A stretch of DNA of 64,000 bases from Sphingomonas lycopersici (GCF_026130605.1 NZ_JANFAU010000004.1:62001-126000); one strand, 5' to 3'; counted from the stretch's first letter, positions 37,074 through 46,986 are shown. Program-made: numbers and translations. Notes: generated by a model from the sequence alone, not told the origin.

Positions 37074-39073
37074 TACTCCGCCGCCTCCGCGAAGGTCTCA
37101 CCGTGGATCAGCTCGGCCGAGCAGCGCTGCATCGTCGGAGACGCGCGGCAGATCGCATTGGTGAGGTAGAAATCCTTGATCGGATAGCCCGCGAGCACGC
37201 CCTCCGCCTTGGCGGCGAGCGCCGGCGGGTTCCACGCGAATTTCGCCAGCCCGAGCGTCGCGAGATCGGGGCAATCGACCGCCATCGCCGCGCGCAATTC
37301 CTCGAGCGTGTCGAACGGCAGCGTCTTGCCGAGCTTCTCGGACAGAGCGCGCAGGATCGTCCAATCCTCGCGCGCGTCGCCCGGCGGGAACACCGCGCGC
37401 TCGCCGCGCTGGACGCGCCCTTCGAGATTGACCCAGGTGCCCGATTTCTCGGCATAGCTCGCGCCCGGCAGCACGACATCGGCATGATGCGCGCCGGCAT
37501 CGCCGTGGTGGCCGATATAGACCTTGAACCCGCCGAACCTGGTGAAATCGCACTCGTCGGCGCCGAGGAAGAAGGCCAGCTTCGCCGCGTGAAGGTCGGC
37601 GATCCCGCCCTTTTGCGCATAGCCGAGCATCAGCCCGCCCATCCGGCTCGCCGAGAAGTGGAGGACGTTATAGCCGTTCCACCCGTCCTTGATCAGCCCG
37701 AGCGTGTCGACCAGCGCCAGCGTCGCGCCCTGCGCGCCCTTCATCGCCGCGCCGCCGACGATCATCATCGGGCGCTGCGCCTTGGCGAAGGCATCGGTCA
37801 CCGCCGCCGGCAGATTGCCGAGCACCGCCAGATCGGCGCCGAGCCATTCGACCTTATAGGTCAGATCGGTTTCGGGGCCGACCGCGAAGACCTTGGCGCC
37901 CTTCTTGATCGCCTTGCGGATGCGGGTGTTCACCAGCGCGGCTTCCCAGCGCAGGTTGGTGCCGACCAGCAGGATCACGTCGGCGGTCTCGACCCCGGCG
38001 ATCGTGGTGTTGAAATTGACCGCGGCGAGGCTGGACGTGTCATAGTCCATCCCGGTCTGCCGCCCTTCGAGCAGCGACGAGCCGAACGCCTTCGCCAGCG
38101 CCTTGCCCGCGAACAGCGTTTCGCAATCGGCGAGATCGCCCGAGACCACCGCCACGCTGTCGCCGACGGTCTTCGCGACGTCCGCGATCGCCGCGAACGC
38201 TTCGTCCCAGGTCGCCTCGACGAGCTTGCCGTCACGCCGCACGAACGGGCGATCGAGCCGGCGACGGACGAGCCCGTCGACCGCGTGGCGCGTCTTGTCG
38301 GTCGCCCACTCCTCGTTGACGTCCTCGTTGATGCGCGGAACGCAGCGCAGCACCTGGCGGCCGCGGCTGTCGAGGCGGATGTTGGTGCCGACGGCGTCCA
38401 TCACGTCGATGGTCAGCGTCTTCTTGAGCTCCCACGGCCGCGCCTCGAAGGCATAGGGCTTGGAGGTCAGCGCGCCGACCGGGCACAGATCGACCACATT
38501 GCCCGAAAGCTCGCTGGTCACCGCTTCCTCCAGATAGGAGGTGATCTGCATATTCTCGCCGCGATAGATCGCGCCGATTTCCTCGACCCCGGCGACTTCC
38601 TCGGCAAAGCGGATGCAGCGCGTGCACTGGATGCAGCGCGTCATCACCGTTTTGACGATCGGCCCCATGTACTTCTCGGTCACCGCGCGCTTGTTTTCCT
38701 CGAAGCGCGAGGAGCCGCGGCCATAAGCGACCGACTGGTCCTGCAGGTCGCACTCGCCGCCCTGATCGCAGATCGGGCAATCGAGCGGGTGGTTGATCAG
38801 CAGGAATTCCATCACGCCCTCGCGGGCGTTCTTCACCATCGGGGTGTTGGTGAAGATTTCCTGATTGTCCGCCGCCGGCAGCGCGCACGAGGCCTGCGGC
38901 TTGGGCGGCCCCGGCTTCACCTCGACGAGGCACATGCGGCAATTGCCGGCGATCGAAAGCCGCTCGTGATAGCAGAAGCGCGGGATCTCCTTGCCGGCAA
39001 GCTCACACGCCTGCAGCACGGTGGCGCCCGCGGGCACCTCGATCTCTACGCCGTCGACCTTGACCTTAGGCAT
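37073..39073 (-). CDS. nuoG: NADH-quinone oxidoreductase subunit G
   Basis: 666 residues, peripheral-arm subunit with three or more Fe-S clusters. The [2Fe-2S] N1b ligands are in IPRFCYHERLSIAGNCRMCL and QASCAL. The His-Cys3 N5 cluster is in HPLDCPICDQGGECDLQDQ, and N4 in CIQCTRCIRFAEE with LCPVGAL. The rest is a molybdopterin-oxidoreductase-like domain without the cofactor. There are no extra N7 cysteines that I can see. Its ATG shares a base with the stop of the 49-codon membrane ORF (TAATG). Confidence 0.96.
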   Translation of the reverse strand: MPKVKVDGVEIEVPAGATVLQACELAGKEIPRFCYHERLSIAGNCRMCLVEVKPGPPKPQASCALPAADNQEIFTNTPMVKNAREGVMEFLLINHPLDCPICDQGGECDLQDQSVAYGRGSSRFEENKRAVTEKYMGPIVKTVMTRCIQCTRCIRFAEEVAGVEEIGAIYRGENMQITSYLEEAVTSELSGNVVDLCPVGALTSKPYAFEARPWELKKTLTIDVMDAVGTNIRLDSRGRQVLRCVPRINEDVNEEWATDKTRHAVDGLVRRRLDRPFVRRDGKLVEATWDEAFAAIADVAKTVGDSVAVVSGDLADCETLFAGKALAKAFGSSLLEGRQTGMDYDTSSLAAVNFNTTIAGVETADVILLVGTNLRWEAALVNTRIRKAIKKGAKVFAVGPETDLTYKVEWLGADLAVLGNLPAAVTDAFAKAQRPMMIVGGAAMKGAQGATLALVDTLGLIKDGWNGYNVLHFSASRMGGLMLGYAQKGGIADLHAAKLAFFLGADECDFTRFGGFKVYIGHHGDAGAHHADVVLPGASYAEKSGTWVNLEGRVQRGERAVFPPGDAREDWTILRALSEKLGKTLPFDTLEELRAAMAVDCPDLATLGLAKFAWNPPALAAKAEGVLAGYPIKDFYLTNAICRASPTMQRCSAELIHGETFAEAAE

Positions 39074-39222
39074 TAGCTGCCTCGCACTGAGAATATGACA
39101 ACGACCGCAAGGCCGACGAGAAGGAAGCAGAGCCCCAAGACAATACCAACCCGCTCCCAGCGGCGCTGGCGTTCCTCACCGGAAGGCCATAGCCAACCGA
39201 GCAGCTCAGCGAGAAGCTCCAC
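39073..39222 (-). CDS. Small (49-residue) single-helix membrane protein between nuoF and nuoG
   Basis: A GTG at 39222-39220 starts five bases after the nuoF stop, with GGAG seven bases before it, and the frame ends in TAA that shares a base with the nuoG ATG (TAATG). The peptide begins VELLAELLGWLWPSGEERQR and RWERV, then one strongly hydrophobic helix GIVLGLCFLLVGLAVVVIF, then SVRGS. The layout is an amphipathic acidic N-terminus, a basic patch (RQRRWER) and a transmembrane segment with a short basic end, as in small accessory subunits. The junctions on both sides match those of real nuo genes. No homology is recognised. It is too short for most gene finders. Confidence 0.7.
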   Translation of the reverse strand: MELLAELLGWLWPSGEERQRRWERVGIVLGLCFLLVGLAVVVIFSVRGS

Positions 39223-39226
39223 GAAA

Positions 39227-40546
39227 TCACTCCGCCGCCTCCTGCAAGGGGACGGACGAGCCGCCCTTACGCTCGTTGATGCGGCGCTCCAGCTCGGGGC
39301 GGAAGTGGCGGATCAGGCCCTGGATCGGCCACGCCGCGGCATCGCCGAGCGCGCAGATCGTGTGGCCTTCCACCTGCTTCGTCACCTGCTGGAGCATGTC
39401 GATTTCGCCGATATCGGCATCGCCGGTGCGCAGGCGCTCCATCACCCGCCACATCCAGCCGGTGCCCTCACGGCACGGGGTGCATTGGCCGCAGCTCTCA
39501 TGCTTGTAGAAATAGGAGAGCCGGCTGATCGCGCGGACCACGTCGGTCGACTTGTCCATCACGATCACCGCCGCGGTGCCGAGCCCCGAGCCGACCGCCT
39601 TGAGCCCGTCGAAATCCATCGGGCAATCGATGATCTGCGACGCCGGCACGAGCGGCACCGAGGAGCCGCCCGGGATCACCGCGAGCAGATTGTCCCACCC
39701 GCCGCGGATCCCGCCGCAATGCTTCTCGACCAGCTCGCGGAAGCTGATCGACATCGCTTCCTCGACCACGCACGGCTTTTCGACATGGCCGCTGATCTGG
39801 AACAGCTTGGTGCCCTTGTTGTTCTCGTTGCCGAAGCTCGAGAACCACTCGGCGCCGCGCCGCAGGATCGTCGGGGCGACCGCGATCGATTCGACGTTGT
39901 TGACCGTCGTCGGGCAGCCGTAGAGCCCCGCGCCGGCCGGGAACGGCGGCTTGAGCCGCGGCTGGCCCTTCTTGCCCTCGAGGCTTTCGAGCATCGCGGT
40001 CTCTTCGCCGCAGATGTAGGCGCCCGCGCCGCGATGGACGAAGACGTCGAAGTCATAGCCCGAGCCGGCGGCGTTCTTGCCGATCAGCCCGGCGTCATAC
40101 GCCTCGGCGACCGCGGCAAACAAAGTCTCCGCCTCGCGGATATATTCGCCGCGGATGTAGATATAGGCCGCCCGTGCGCGCATCGCGAAGCCCGCGACCA
40201 GCGCACCCTCGATCAGCTTGTGCGGATCGTGGCGGATGATCTCGCGGTCCTTGCACGAGCCCGGTTCGGATTCGTCGGCGTTGATGACGAGGAAGCTCGG
40301 CCGGTCGGCGCGCGGTTCCTTGGGCATGAAGCTCCACTTCATGCCGGTCGGGAAGCCCGCCCCGCCGCGCCCGCGCAGCCCCGAGGCCTTGATCACGTCG
40401 ATGATCTTGTCCTGCCCGAGGGCGAGCAGCGCCTTGGTATCGTCCCAATCGCCCCGCTTGCGCGCGGCATCGAGCCGCCACGACTGATAGCCGTAGAGAT
40501 TGGTGAAGATCCGGTCCTTGTCGGTCAATGAGGTGATCGCGCTCAT
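39227..40546 (-). CDS. nuoF: NADH-quinone oxidoreductase subunit F
   Basis: 439 residues, the NADH-binding FMN subunit. NADH and FMN sites: [20 protein letters not shown] and [27 protein letters not shown] contacts are also in [20 protein letters not shown]. The N3 [4Fe-4S] cluster ligands are in [16 protein letters not shown] with the distal Cys in [13 protein letters not shown]. The ATG at 40546 overlaps the nuoE stop (ATGA). Confidence 0.96.
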   Translation of the reverse strand: MSAITSLTDKDRIFTNLYGYQSWRLDAARKRGDWDDTKALLALGQDKIIDVIKASGLRGRGGAGFPTGMKWSFMPKEPRADRPSFLVINADESEPGSCKDREIIRHDPHKLIEGALVAGFAMRARAAYIYIRGEYIREAETLFAAVAEAYDAGLIGKNAAGSGYDFDVFVHRGAGAYICGEETAMLESLEGKKGQPRLKPPFPAGAGLYGCPTTVNNVESIAVAPTILRRGAEWFSSFGNENNKGTKLFQISGHVEKPCVVEEAMSISFRELVEKHCGGIRGGWDNLLAVIPGGSSVPLVPASQIIDCPMDFDGLKAVGSGLGTAAVIVMDKSTDVVRAISRLSYFYKHESCGQCTPCREGTGWMWRVMERLRTGDADIGEIDMLQQVTKQVEGHTICALGDAAAWPIQGLIRHFRPELERRINERKGGSSVPLQEAAE

Positions 40547-41223
40547 GCCGCATTCCCCCATTCCGGCCGGTAATCGTGGTTCTCTTTGACCATCGCGGTC
40601 AGCGTGGTCGGGCCGCCGACGGGCTCGACGGTGTGGCGGCCGGGCTCCTGCGTCCCCGTCTTGGGGTGCTCGCCGCGCTCCAGCGCCTCGAGGATCGCGA
40701 TCGTGCGATCGTAATCGAGATCCTCGTAATTATCGTCGTTGATCTGGACCATCGGGGCGGACGAGCAATTGCCCATGCATTCCACCTCGGTCAGCGTGAA
40801 CAGGCCGTCGGGGGTCGTTTTGCCCTTGATCAGCCCCTTGTTCTTGCACGCCGCCATCACGTCGTCCGAGCCGCGCAGCATGCATGGCGTCGTGCCGCAC
40901 ACCTGGACGTGATAGCGACCGACCGGCGCGAGGTTGAACATCGTGTAGAAGGTCGCGACCTCGTAGACGCGCATATAGGGCACGCCGATCTCGCGCGCGA
41001 CGAATTCGATCACCGGGATCGGCAGCCACCCTTGCGTCTGCGTCTCCGCGCCGACCTGCCGCTGGGCGAGATCGAGCAGCGGAATCGAGGCGGATTGCTC
41101 GCGCCCGGCCGGATAGCGCGCGAGCACCTCGTCGCGCTTCTTCTTGTTTTCATCGGTCCAGGCGAACGCGCCCCAGCGCGCGCGGACCTCTGCCTCGTCG
41201 GGGATTTCTGGAGCGTCAGCCAT
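40543..41223 (-). CDS. nuoE: NADH-quinone oxidoreductase subunit E
   Basis: 226 residues, thioredoxin-like [2Fe-2S] subunit (cluster N1a). The four cysteines are in [13 protein letters not shown] and [12 protein letters not shown]. The helical N-terminal part has [20 protein letters not shown], a strong family marker. The C-terminal 40 residues ([20 protein letters not shown] and on) form a flexible extension typical of alphaproteobacteria. Its start shares a base with the nuoD stop (TGATG). Confidence 0.95.
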   Translation of the reverse strand: MADAPEIPDEAEVRARWGAFAWTDENKKKRDEVLARYPAGREQSASIPLLDLAQRQVGAETQTQGWLPIPVIEFVAREIGVPYMRVYEVATFYTMFNLAPVGRYHVQVCGTTPCMLRGSDDVMAACKNKGLIKGKTTPDGLFTLTEVECMGNCSSAPMVQINDDNYEDLDYDRTIAILEALERGEHPKTGTQEPGRHTVEPVGGPTTLTAMVKENHDYRPEWGNAA

Positions 41224-42476
41224 CAGCGATCACATTCACCAAAGACGACATCGATCGCGCCCAGGATGGCGGTCGTGTCGGCGAGCATGTGGCCCTTGCA
41301 CATCATGTCCATCGCCTGAAGATGGCTGAAGGCGGTCGGGCGGATCTTGCAGCGATAGGGTTTGTTGCTGCCGTCGGCGACGAGATACACGCCGAATTCG
41401 CCCTTGGGGCTTTCGGTCGCGACATATACTTCGCCGGCAGGCACGTGATACCCTTCGGTGTAGAGCTTGAAGTGGTGGATGAGCGCTTCCATCGAGCTCT
41501 TCATCTCACCGCGCTTGGGCGGCACCACCTTGCGGTCGAGCGAGGCGATCGGCCCGTCCGGCATTTCGTTGAGGCACTGGCGCATGATCCGCGCCGACTG
41601 GCGTACTTCCTCGACGCGGACCATGAACCGGTCGTAGCAATCGCCGCGCGTGCCGACCGGCACCTCGAAATCCATCTTGGCATAGGCGTCGTAAGGCTGC
41701 GACTTGCGCAGATCCCAGGGAATGCCCGAACCGCGGATCATCGGGCCGGAGAAGCCCCATTTGATCGCATCGTCGCGCGAAACGACCGCAATATCGACGT
41801 TGCGCTGCTTGAAGATGCGGTTGTCGGCGACGAGGCTGATCGCATCCTCGAACAGACGCGGCAGCCGCGTGTCGAGCCAGTCGCCGATATCGGTGAGCAG
41901 CTTGAGCGGCACGTCCTGATGCACCCCGCCGACACGGAAGTAATTGGAATGCATCCGCGCACCCGAGGCGCGCTCGAAGAAGTTCAGGCAATCCTCGCGG
42001 ATTTCGAACAGCCACAGGTTCGGCGTCATCGCGCCGACGTCCATCACATGCGAACCGAGGTTGAGCATGTGATTGGAAATGCGGGTCAATTCGGCGAAGA
42101 AGGTGCGCAGGTACTGCGCGCGCGCCGGCACCTCCAAATCGAGCAATTTCTCGACCGCAAGGACGAAGCTGTGCTCCATCCCGAGCGGCGAGCAATAATC
42201 GAGCCGGTCGAAATAGGGCAAAGCCTGCGCATAGGTCTTATATTCGATCAGCTTTTCGGTGCCGCGGTGGAGCAGCCCGACGTGCGGATCGACGCGCTCG
42301 ATGATCTCGCCGTCGAGCTCCATCACTAGACGCAGCACGCCGTGCGCCGCCGGATGCTGCGGGCCGAAGTTGATCGTGTAATTCTGGATCGCGACGTCCC
42401 CCGCGTCGGGGTGCGCGGCATCGGTGCGATGCAGCAGCTTGTCGAGCGCGGGATCGTCGATCAGGGTATCGGTCAC
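41223..42476 (-). CDS. nuoD: NADH-quinone oxidoreductase subunit D
   Basis: 417 residues, the 49-kDa-type subunit lining the quinone site, related to [NiFe]-hydrogenase large subunits without the metal. The markers are [20 protein letters not shown] (with quinone-contacting His), [39 protein letters not shown] and the C-terminal [13 protein letters not shown]. The GTG start at 42476 overlaps the nuoC stop (GTGA). Frames extending further upstream are shifted readings of nuoC. Confidence 0.95.
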   Translation of the reverse strand: MTDTLIDDPALDKLLHRTDAAHPDAGDVAIQNYTINFGPQHPAAHGVLRLVMELDGEIIERVDPHVGLLHRGTEKLIEYKTYAQALPYFDRLDYCSPLGMEHSFVLAVEKLLDLEVPARAQYLRTFFAELTRISNHMLNLGSHVMDVGAMTPNLWLFEIREDCLNFFERASGARMHSNYFRVGGVHQDVPLKLLTDIGDWLDTRLPRLFEDAISLVADNRIFKQRNVDIAVVSRDDAIKWGFSGPMIRGSGIPWDLRKSQPYDAYAKMDFEVPVGTRGDCYDRFMVRVEEVRQSARIMRQCLNEMPDGPIASLDRKVVPPKRGEMKSSMEALIHHFKLYTEGYHVPAGEVYVATESPKGEFGVYLVADGSNKPYRCKIRPTAFSHLQAMDMMCKGHMLADTTAILGAIDVVFGECDR

Positions 42477-43297
42477 TTGCCTTCTCCCTTGCCCTTCAAG
42501 ACATCGGGATCCGCCGGCTTCGGCTTCGCATCGGGCTCGGCCTTGCCGACGCCGGTCTGCGCGGTCGAATCGGTCGTCTTCGGCGTCGTCGCGGTAGCCT
42601 TGGCGGTCTGCGCGGCATCGGCCTTCTGGATCTGGTCGGCGCTGAGCTGCGTCGGCGCGCCCTTCGCCTCGGGCAGCGCCCCCTTCTCGTCGCCGGGGAG
42701 GACGTATTCGGCGCCTTCCCACGGGCTCATGAAGTCGAAGGTGCGGAAATCCTGCGCCAGTTGCACCGGCTCATAGACGACGCGCTTCGCCTCTTCCGAA
42801 TAACGCAGCTCGACGAACCCCGAGAGCGGGAAGTCCTTGCGCTGCGGGTGGCCGCGGAAGCCGTAATCGGTGAGGATGCGACGCAGATCGCGGTTGCCCG
42901 CGAACAGCACGCCATACATGTCGTACACTTCGCGCTCGAGCCAGCCGGCGACCGGCCAGATCCCGGTGACCGAGGGAACCGGGGTCTCCTCGCTCGCTGC
43001 GACATGGACGTGGATACGATGGTTGCGGGTCAGCGACAGCAGGCAATAGACCACCTCGAACCGCTCGGGGCGGTCGGGGAAATCCACCCCGGCGATTTCC
43101 ATCAGCTGCTGATATTCGAGCCCCGGCGTGTCGCGCAGCGCGATCATCGCGTCGATCAGCCCGTCGCGCGTAACGAACAGCGCCACCTCGCCCACCGCGT
43201 CGCGCGCGTCGACCAACGCAGTGCCGAGCGCATCGCGCGCCGCGGCGATCGTCGCGCCGTTGAGATCGGCGGCATAAGCCGGTGCCGGCGCCCTCAT
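42473..43297 (-). CDS. nuoC: NADH-quinone oxidoreductase subunit C, with a long low-complexity tail
   Basis: 274 residues. The 30-kDa-type core (1-200) has [38 protein letters not shown], the signature [20 protein letters not shown] and [20 protein letters not shown], ending [18 protein letters not shown]. Residues about 203-274 form a tail made almost wholly of Ala, Lys, Thr, Pro, Asp and Gln ([19 protein letters not shown] and similar), with no hydrophobic core; it looks disordered. Overlaps: ATGA with nuoB upstream and GTGA with nuoD downstream. Confidence 0.95.
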   Translation of the reverse strand: MRAPAPAYAADLNGATIAAARDALGTALVDARDAVGEVALFVTRDGLIDAMIALRDTPGLEYQQLMEIAGVDFPDRPERFEVVYCLLSLTRNHRIHVHVAASEETPVPSVTGIWPVAGWLEREVYDMYGVLFAGNRDLRRILTDYGFRGHPQRKDFPLSGFVELRYSEEAKRVVYEPVQLAQDFRTFDFMSPWEGAEYVLPGDEKGALPEAKGAPTQLSADQIQKADAAQTAKATATTPKTTDSTAQTGVGKAEPDAKPKPADPDVLKGKGEGK

Positions 43298-43866
43298 CGC
43301 TCGATGCTCCCGCTGCGGCGGATCTTCCGCTGGAGCTGCATGATGCCGTAGAGCAAAGCCTCGGCGGTCGGCGGGCAGCCGGGGACATAGATGTCCACGG
43401 GCACGATCCGGTCGCAGCCGCGCACGACGCTGTAGCTATAATGATAATAGCCGCCGCCATTGGCGCACGAGCCCATCGAGATGACGTATTTCGGCTCCGA
43501 CATCTGGTCGTAGACCTTGCGGAGCGCGGGGGCCATCTTGTTGCAGAGCGTGCCGGCGACGATCATCACGTCGGACTGGCGCGGGCTCGCGCGCGGCGCG
43601 GCGCCGAACCGTTCGAGATCGTAGCGCGGCATGTTGACGTGGATCATCTCGACCGCGCAGCAGGCGAGACCGAAAGTCATCCACCACAGGCTGCCGGTGC
43701 GCGCCCATTGGAACAATTCCTCGGTCGAGGTGACGAGGAAGCCCTTGTCGGTCAGCTCGCCATTGAGGCCGTCGAAAAAGCCCTGATCGGGCGGCACGAT
43801 CGCCTGCCCGCTGGGATCATGCCGCAGTTCGACCGGGCCGCTGTGGAGGTTGGAAGACATGCTCAT
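43294..43866 (-). CDS. nuoB: NADH-quinone oxidoreductase subunit B
   Basis: 190 residues. It holds the terminal [4Fe-4S] cluster N2 that reduces quinone. The tandem cysteines are in [20 protein letters not shown], with further ligands in [19 protein letters not shown] and [20 protein letters not shown] at 43866 overlaps the nuoA stop; the alternative ATG at 43860 would leave two bases of gap. The overlap pattern of the operon favours 43866. Confidence 0.96.
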   Translation of the reverse strand: MSMSSNLHSGPVELRHDPSGQAIVPPDQGFFDGLNGELTDKGFLVTSTEELFQWARTGSLWWMTFGLACCAVEMIHVNMPRYDLERFGAAPRASPRQSDVMIVAGTLCNKMAPALRKVYDQMSEPKYVISMGSCANGGGYYHYSYSVVRGCDRIVPVDIYVPGCPPTAEALLYGIMQLQRKIRRSGSIER

Positions 43867-44237
43867 TCCCAATCCAACGCGCCTTTTTTCCAGGCATAGA
43901 CGAGGCCGAGCGCAAGCTCGCCGATGAAGATCATCATGCTGATCCACGCGGTCCAGCCGAGCGTGAACACGCTGACCGCCCACGGATAGAGGAACGCGGC
44001 CTCCAGATCGAAGATGATGAACAGGATCGCGACGAGGTAGAAACGCACGTCGAATTGCGCGCGCGAATCCTCGAAGGCGGGGAAGCCGCACTCATATTCC
44101 GCCAGTTTTTCCGGCGTCGGATTGTGCGCGCCGGTAAGGCGCGCGACGATCATCGGGAGGAAGACGAACGCGCTGGACAGCACGAGCGCGACCCCGAGGA
44201 ACATGAGGATCGGCAGATATTGCGACAGGTCGACCAC
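43863..44237 (-). CDS. nuoA: NADH-quinone oxidoreductase subunit A
   Basis: 124 residues, three transmembrane helices; first gene of the nuo operon. The conserved loop [20 protein letters not shown], whose Cys lies near the quinone site, is followed by [20 protein letters not shown] and YPWAV. The start is GTG at 44237 (GTGGTCGACCTG). A 311-base gap upstream holds the operon promoter region with a Fur-like box at 44312-44326 and a palindromic element. Confidence 0.95.
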   Translation of the reverse strand: MVDLSQYLPILMFLGVALVLSSAFVFLPMIVARLTGAHNPTPEKLAEYECGFPAFEDSRAQFDVRFYLVAILFIIFDLEAAFLYPWAVSVFTLGWTAWISMMIFIGELALGLVYAWKKGALDWE

Positions 44238-44311
44238 TAGGCTCTCGCAGATGCGAAAATTGATGGGGGCGCTTTAGGCGGATGGGTCCGCACGGGCAAG
44301 CGCCGGAGGCA

Positions 44312-44326
44312 TGAGAATGATTCGCA
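44312..44326. promoter_or_regulatory. Fur-like box upstream of nuoA
   Basis: TGAGAATGATTCGCA matches the 7-1-7 Fur pattern (TGATAAT-N-ATTATCA) at 11 of 14 positions. It lies 75 bases before the nuoA start codon. Complex I carries eight or nine Fe-S clusters, so iron control of this operon is biologically reasonable. Confidence 0.45.
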
Positions 44327-44443
44327 ACTGAACGGTTTTGCAGGGATTTCCGGCGCCTGCTTGGCGTTAGCTACGAAAGAAAGGGGATAACGTTCCGTCG
44401 GTTGGTGACGGATCGGACCGATTCCCCGCCGTCGCCGCCAATC

Positions 44444-44540
44444 CGTCATTCCCGCGAAGGCGGGAATCCATGCACTCGGACCTTCGCGATAGAGTCGCAC
44501 CGACAGCGTTAATGGATTCCCGCCTTCGCGGGAATGACGG
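44444..44540. repeat. Palindromic element, variant of family B
   Basis: CGTCATTCCCGCGAAGGCGG followed by GAATCCAT is mirrored by ATGGATTC and CCGCCTTCGCGGGAATGACG. Arms of about 28 bases flank some 40 unpaired bases, and each arm also folds on itself. It lies in the nuo/suhB gap. Confidence 0.75.
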
Positions 44541-44548
44541 GAGGTGGC

Positions 44549-45361
44549 TTAACGCAGCGCCCCCGCCACCAGCTTGTGCAGCTTGGAGTGCAGCGCATCG
44601 TTGGCGGCGAGATATTCGCTACGCTCGATCGCGCGATCGCCGCCGCGGAAATCGGTAACGAAGCCGCCGGCTTCCTTCACCAGCAGCATCCCGGCCGCGA
44701 CGTCCCACACGTTGAGATCGCTTTCCCAGAAAGCATCGAACCGTCCTGCGGCGACCCACGCGAGATCGAGCGCGGCCGAGCCGAGCCGGCGAATCCCCGC
44801 GACCTGCGGTGCGATCGCGCCGAAGATCCGTGTCCATTGCACGAAATCGCCGTGACCGAGGAACGGGATGCCCGTCGCGACCAAAGCCTCGGACGGATCG
44901 CGCCGCACCGAGACGCGCAGCCGCTCGGACTGGACCCAGGCGCCCCGCCCCTTCTCGGCCCAGAAGCTCTCGTCGGTCAGCGGCTGATAGACCAGGGCGG
45001 TGGTCACCTCGCGCTTGCCGTTGGCGAGCGGCTCCTCGACCGCGATCGAGATCGCGAAATGCGGGATGCCGTGGAGGAAGTTGGAGGTGCCGTCGAGCGG
45101 ATCGACGATGAAGCGCGGCTTGCCGGGATCGCCGGCGACCTCGCCGCGCTCTTCCATCACGAAGCCCCAGTCGGGGCGCGCCTTGGACAGTTCCTCGTAG
45201 AGGGTCTGCTCGGCGCGCTTGTCGGCCATCGAGACGAAATCGGCCGGCCCCTTACGGCTCACCTGCAGCTGCTGGACCTCGTTGAAGTCGCGACGCAGCC
45301 GCGGCGCGGCCTTGCGCGCAGCGCGCTCGATGACGGTGAACAGGCCGGAATGGGAAGGCAT
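44549..45361 (-). CDS. suhB: Inositol monophosphatase family protein (SuhB-like)
   Basis: 270 residues. Mg2+-dependent phosphatase fold. Motif A is FIVDPLDGTSNFLHGIPHFA, the upstream Glu motif is FVMEERGE, and motif B is NVWDVAAGMLLVKEAGGFVT. The N-terminal region KGPADFVSMADKRAEQTLYE is typical of SuhB, which dephosphorylates inositol-1-phosphate and in some bacteria binds the transcription machinery. It is a single gene between two palindromic repeats. The symbol follows the closest family; it could also be a 3'-phosphatase of another substrate. Confidence 0.88.
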   Translation of the reverse strand: MPSHSGLFTVIERAARKAAPRLRRDFNEVQQLQVSRKGPADFVSMADKRAEQTLYEELSKARPDWGFVMEERGEVAGDPGKPRFIVDPLDGTSNFLHGIPHFAISIAVEEPLANGKREVTTALVYQPLTDESFWAEKGRGAWVQSERLRVSVRRDPSEALVATGIPFLGHGDFVQWTRIFGAIAPQVAGIRRLGSAALDLAWVAAGRFDAFWESDLNVWDVAAGMLLVKEAGGFVTDFRGGDRAIERSEYLAANDALHSKLHKLVAGALR

Positions 45362-45429
45362 TTCGATTACTCCACCCCAGCGAGGGGTCGGTTTCTATAA
45401 CGTGTCGCTTCGCCGATAGCGAAAACTGT

Positions 45430-45519
45430 GTCCCCGCGAAGTGCCCCCATCAAAATAGTACTTTGACGGGAACCGAAGGCGGGGACCCAGACTGAGCTCC
45501 CGCCTTCGCGGGAGCACAA
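45430..45519. repeat. Palindromic element, family B, with an insertion in the left arm
   Basis: GTCCCCGCGAAG starts a left arm that is broken by about 30 bases (TGCCCCCATC onwards) before CGAAGGCGGGGACCCAG. The right arm CTCCCGCCTTCGCGGGAG is complete. It lies between efp and the inositol monophosphatase gene. Confidence 0.65.
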
Positions 45520-45528
45520 GGGGAGATA

Positions 45529-46092
45529 TCAGTCCGCGCGCTTGACGTAGGTCTGCTCGTAGACGTCGACCACGATCCGCGTGCCGCTGGCGATATGCGG
45601 CGGCACCATGATGCGCACGCCATTGTCGAGGATCGCCGGCTTGTAGCTGGAGGAGGCGGTCTGCCCCTTCACCACCGCATCGGCCTCGACGATCGTCGCT
45701 TCGACCTGGTTGGGAAGCTGGACCGAGATCGGCTTTTCCTCGTGCAATTCCATCACCACGTCCATCCCGTCCTGCAGGAAGGCGGCGGCGTCGCCGAGCA
45801 GGTCGCGCGGCAGCGTCACCTGGTCGTAGGTGTCCTTGTCCATGAAGACGAGGCCGTCGCCGTCGGCGAACAGGAACTGGAAGTCCTTGGTATCGAGCCG
45901 CACGCGCTCGACCGTCTCAGCCGAACGGAAGCGGACGTTGGTCTTGCGGCCGTCGATGAGGTTCTTCATCTCGACCTGCATATAGGCGCCGCCCTTGCCG
46001 GGCTGGGTGTGCTGGATCTTGACCGCACGCCAGATGCCGCCTTCATATTCGATGATATTGCCGGGACGGATGTCCACGCCGCTGATCTTCAT
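45529..46092 (-). CDS. efp: Elongation factor P
   Basis: 187 residues. It helps ribosomes stalled on polyproline. Three OB-like domains: KOW-like N-terminal domain with the tip loop [11 protein letters not shown] (Lys33 is the residue that is beta-lysylated or rhamnose-modified in other species), the central domain [20 protein letters not shown] and the C-terminal signature [20 protein letters not shown]. The ATG at 46092 gives [19 protein letters not shown], the standard start. Lys at the tip suggests an EpmAB-type rather than an EarP-type modification, if any. Confidence 0.97.
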   Translation of the reverse strand: MKISGVDIRPGNIIEYEGGIWRAVKIQHTQPGKGGAYMQVEMKNLIDGRKTNVRFRSAETVERVRLDTKDFQFLFADGDGLVFMDKDTYDQVTLPRDLLGDAAAFLQDGMDVVMELHEEKPISVQLPNQVEATIVEADAVVKGQTASSSYKPAILDNGVRIMVPPHIASGTRIVVDVYEQTYVKRAD

Positions 46093-46201
46093 GGTTCTTG
46101 ACCTGCTGGAAAGAGCGATCAGAGCCGCCGTCGGCTCCGGTGGCGCGCGTCTAGCGGCGCGGGCGCGATCCGGCAAGATGCTGGCGATCGAGCCCCCTTC
46201 C

Positions 46202-46282
46202 CCGTTCGGGCTGAGCCTGTCGAAGCCCTGCACTTTCTTCTGCGGAAGAAGGGCAGCCCTTCGACAAGCTCAGGGCGAACGG
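46202..46282. repeat. Palindromic intergenic element, family A
   Basis: CCGTTCGGGCTGAGCCTGTC and GACAAGCTCAGGGCGAACGG with an inner GAAGCCCTGCACTTTCTTCT/GGAAGAAGGGCAGCCCTTC pair. Nearly identical to the copy at 27384-27464. It lies between thiE and efp. Confidence 0.8.
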
Positions 46283-46296
46283 AGGTTGGGCCCGCT

Positions 46297-46986
46297 TCAG
46301 CGCCCGCCAAGCACCTCGGCAAAGGCGCGCACCGCCCCCGCCTCGTCCCCGCCCCACACCGCGTTGCTGACCGCGAGGAAATCCGCCCCTGCCTTGACCA
46401 GCGGCGCGGCATTGGCCGGGGTGATCCCGCCGATCGCGACCGAGGGCAGTTCGAACAGCGTCGACCACCACGACAGGATCACCGGCTCGGGGCGGTGCCG
46501 CACCTCCTTGGTCGAGGTGGGATAGAAAGCGCCGAACGCGACATAATCCGCCCCTGCCTCGCCCGCTTCCATCGCCAGATGCCGGCTGTCGTGGCAGGTC
46601 ACGCCGATCTGCGCATTGGGGCCGAGCGCGGCGCGCGCCTCGCGCGGGTCGCCGTCCTCCTGCCCGAGATGGACGCCGTCGGCGCCGAGCCGCTTCGCCA
46701 GGCTGATCGAATCGTTGACGATGAACGCACAGTCGCGCGCCGCGCAAATCCGCTGGAGCGGCTCGGCGAGCCGCGCCGCCTCATGCTGGTCGACGCCCTT
46801 CACGCGGAACTGGAACGCCGCCACCGGTCCGGCGTCGAGCGCGCGCGCCAGCCGGTCGCCGAACCCGCCCGACACGTCGAGCGGCGAGATCAGATAGAGC
46901 TGGCACGGCGGGCGCTTGTCGTCGCGCACGAAGGCGGCGGCGAAATCGGGGTCGAGCGGGCCGAGCGGATCGTCTTCATCCATCAC
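46297..46986 (-). CDS. thiE: Thiamine phosphate synthase
   Basis: 229 residues. It joins the thiazole and pyrimidine halves of thiamine. TIM-barrel motifs: [20 protein letters not shown] (pyrophosphate-binding Arg/Lys), [56 protein letters not shown] with [13 protein letters not shown], and [20 protein letters not shown]. The N-terminal 25 residues are an acidic extension. A second ATG three bases later could be the true start. No THI-box riboswitch is visible upstream, and no other thiamine gene is near. Confidence 0.93.
   Translation of the reverse strand: MMDEDDPLGPLDPDFAAAFVRDDKRPPCQLYLISPLDVSGGFGDRLARALDAGPVAAFQFRVKGVDQHEAARLAEPLQRICAARDCAFIVNDSISLAKRLGADGVHLGQEDGDPREARAALGPNAQIGVTCHDSRHLAMEAGEAGADYVAFGAFYPTSTKEVRHRPEPVILSWWSTLFELPSVAIGGITPANAAPLVKAGADFLAVSNAVWGGDEAGAVRAFAEVLGGR

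Larger units (their letters stand above)
44238..44548. other. 311-base control region in front of the nuo operon
   Basis: It lies between nuoA (leftward, starting here) and the end of the leftward inositol monophosphatase gene. From left to right it holds the leader of nuoA, a Fur-like box (44312-44326) and a palindromic element (44444-44540). I see no open frame with coding character and no clear -10/-35 pair. Confidence 0.6.

Noticed and set aside
41223..42722. A NuoD start far upstream (499 residues), and similar long N-terminal forms of NuoB, NuoH and NuoK.
   Set aside because: The extra parts are out-of-frame readings of the preceding nuo gene, and the overlapping starts fit both the family lengths and the ribosome sites.
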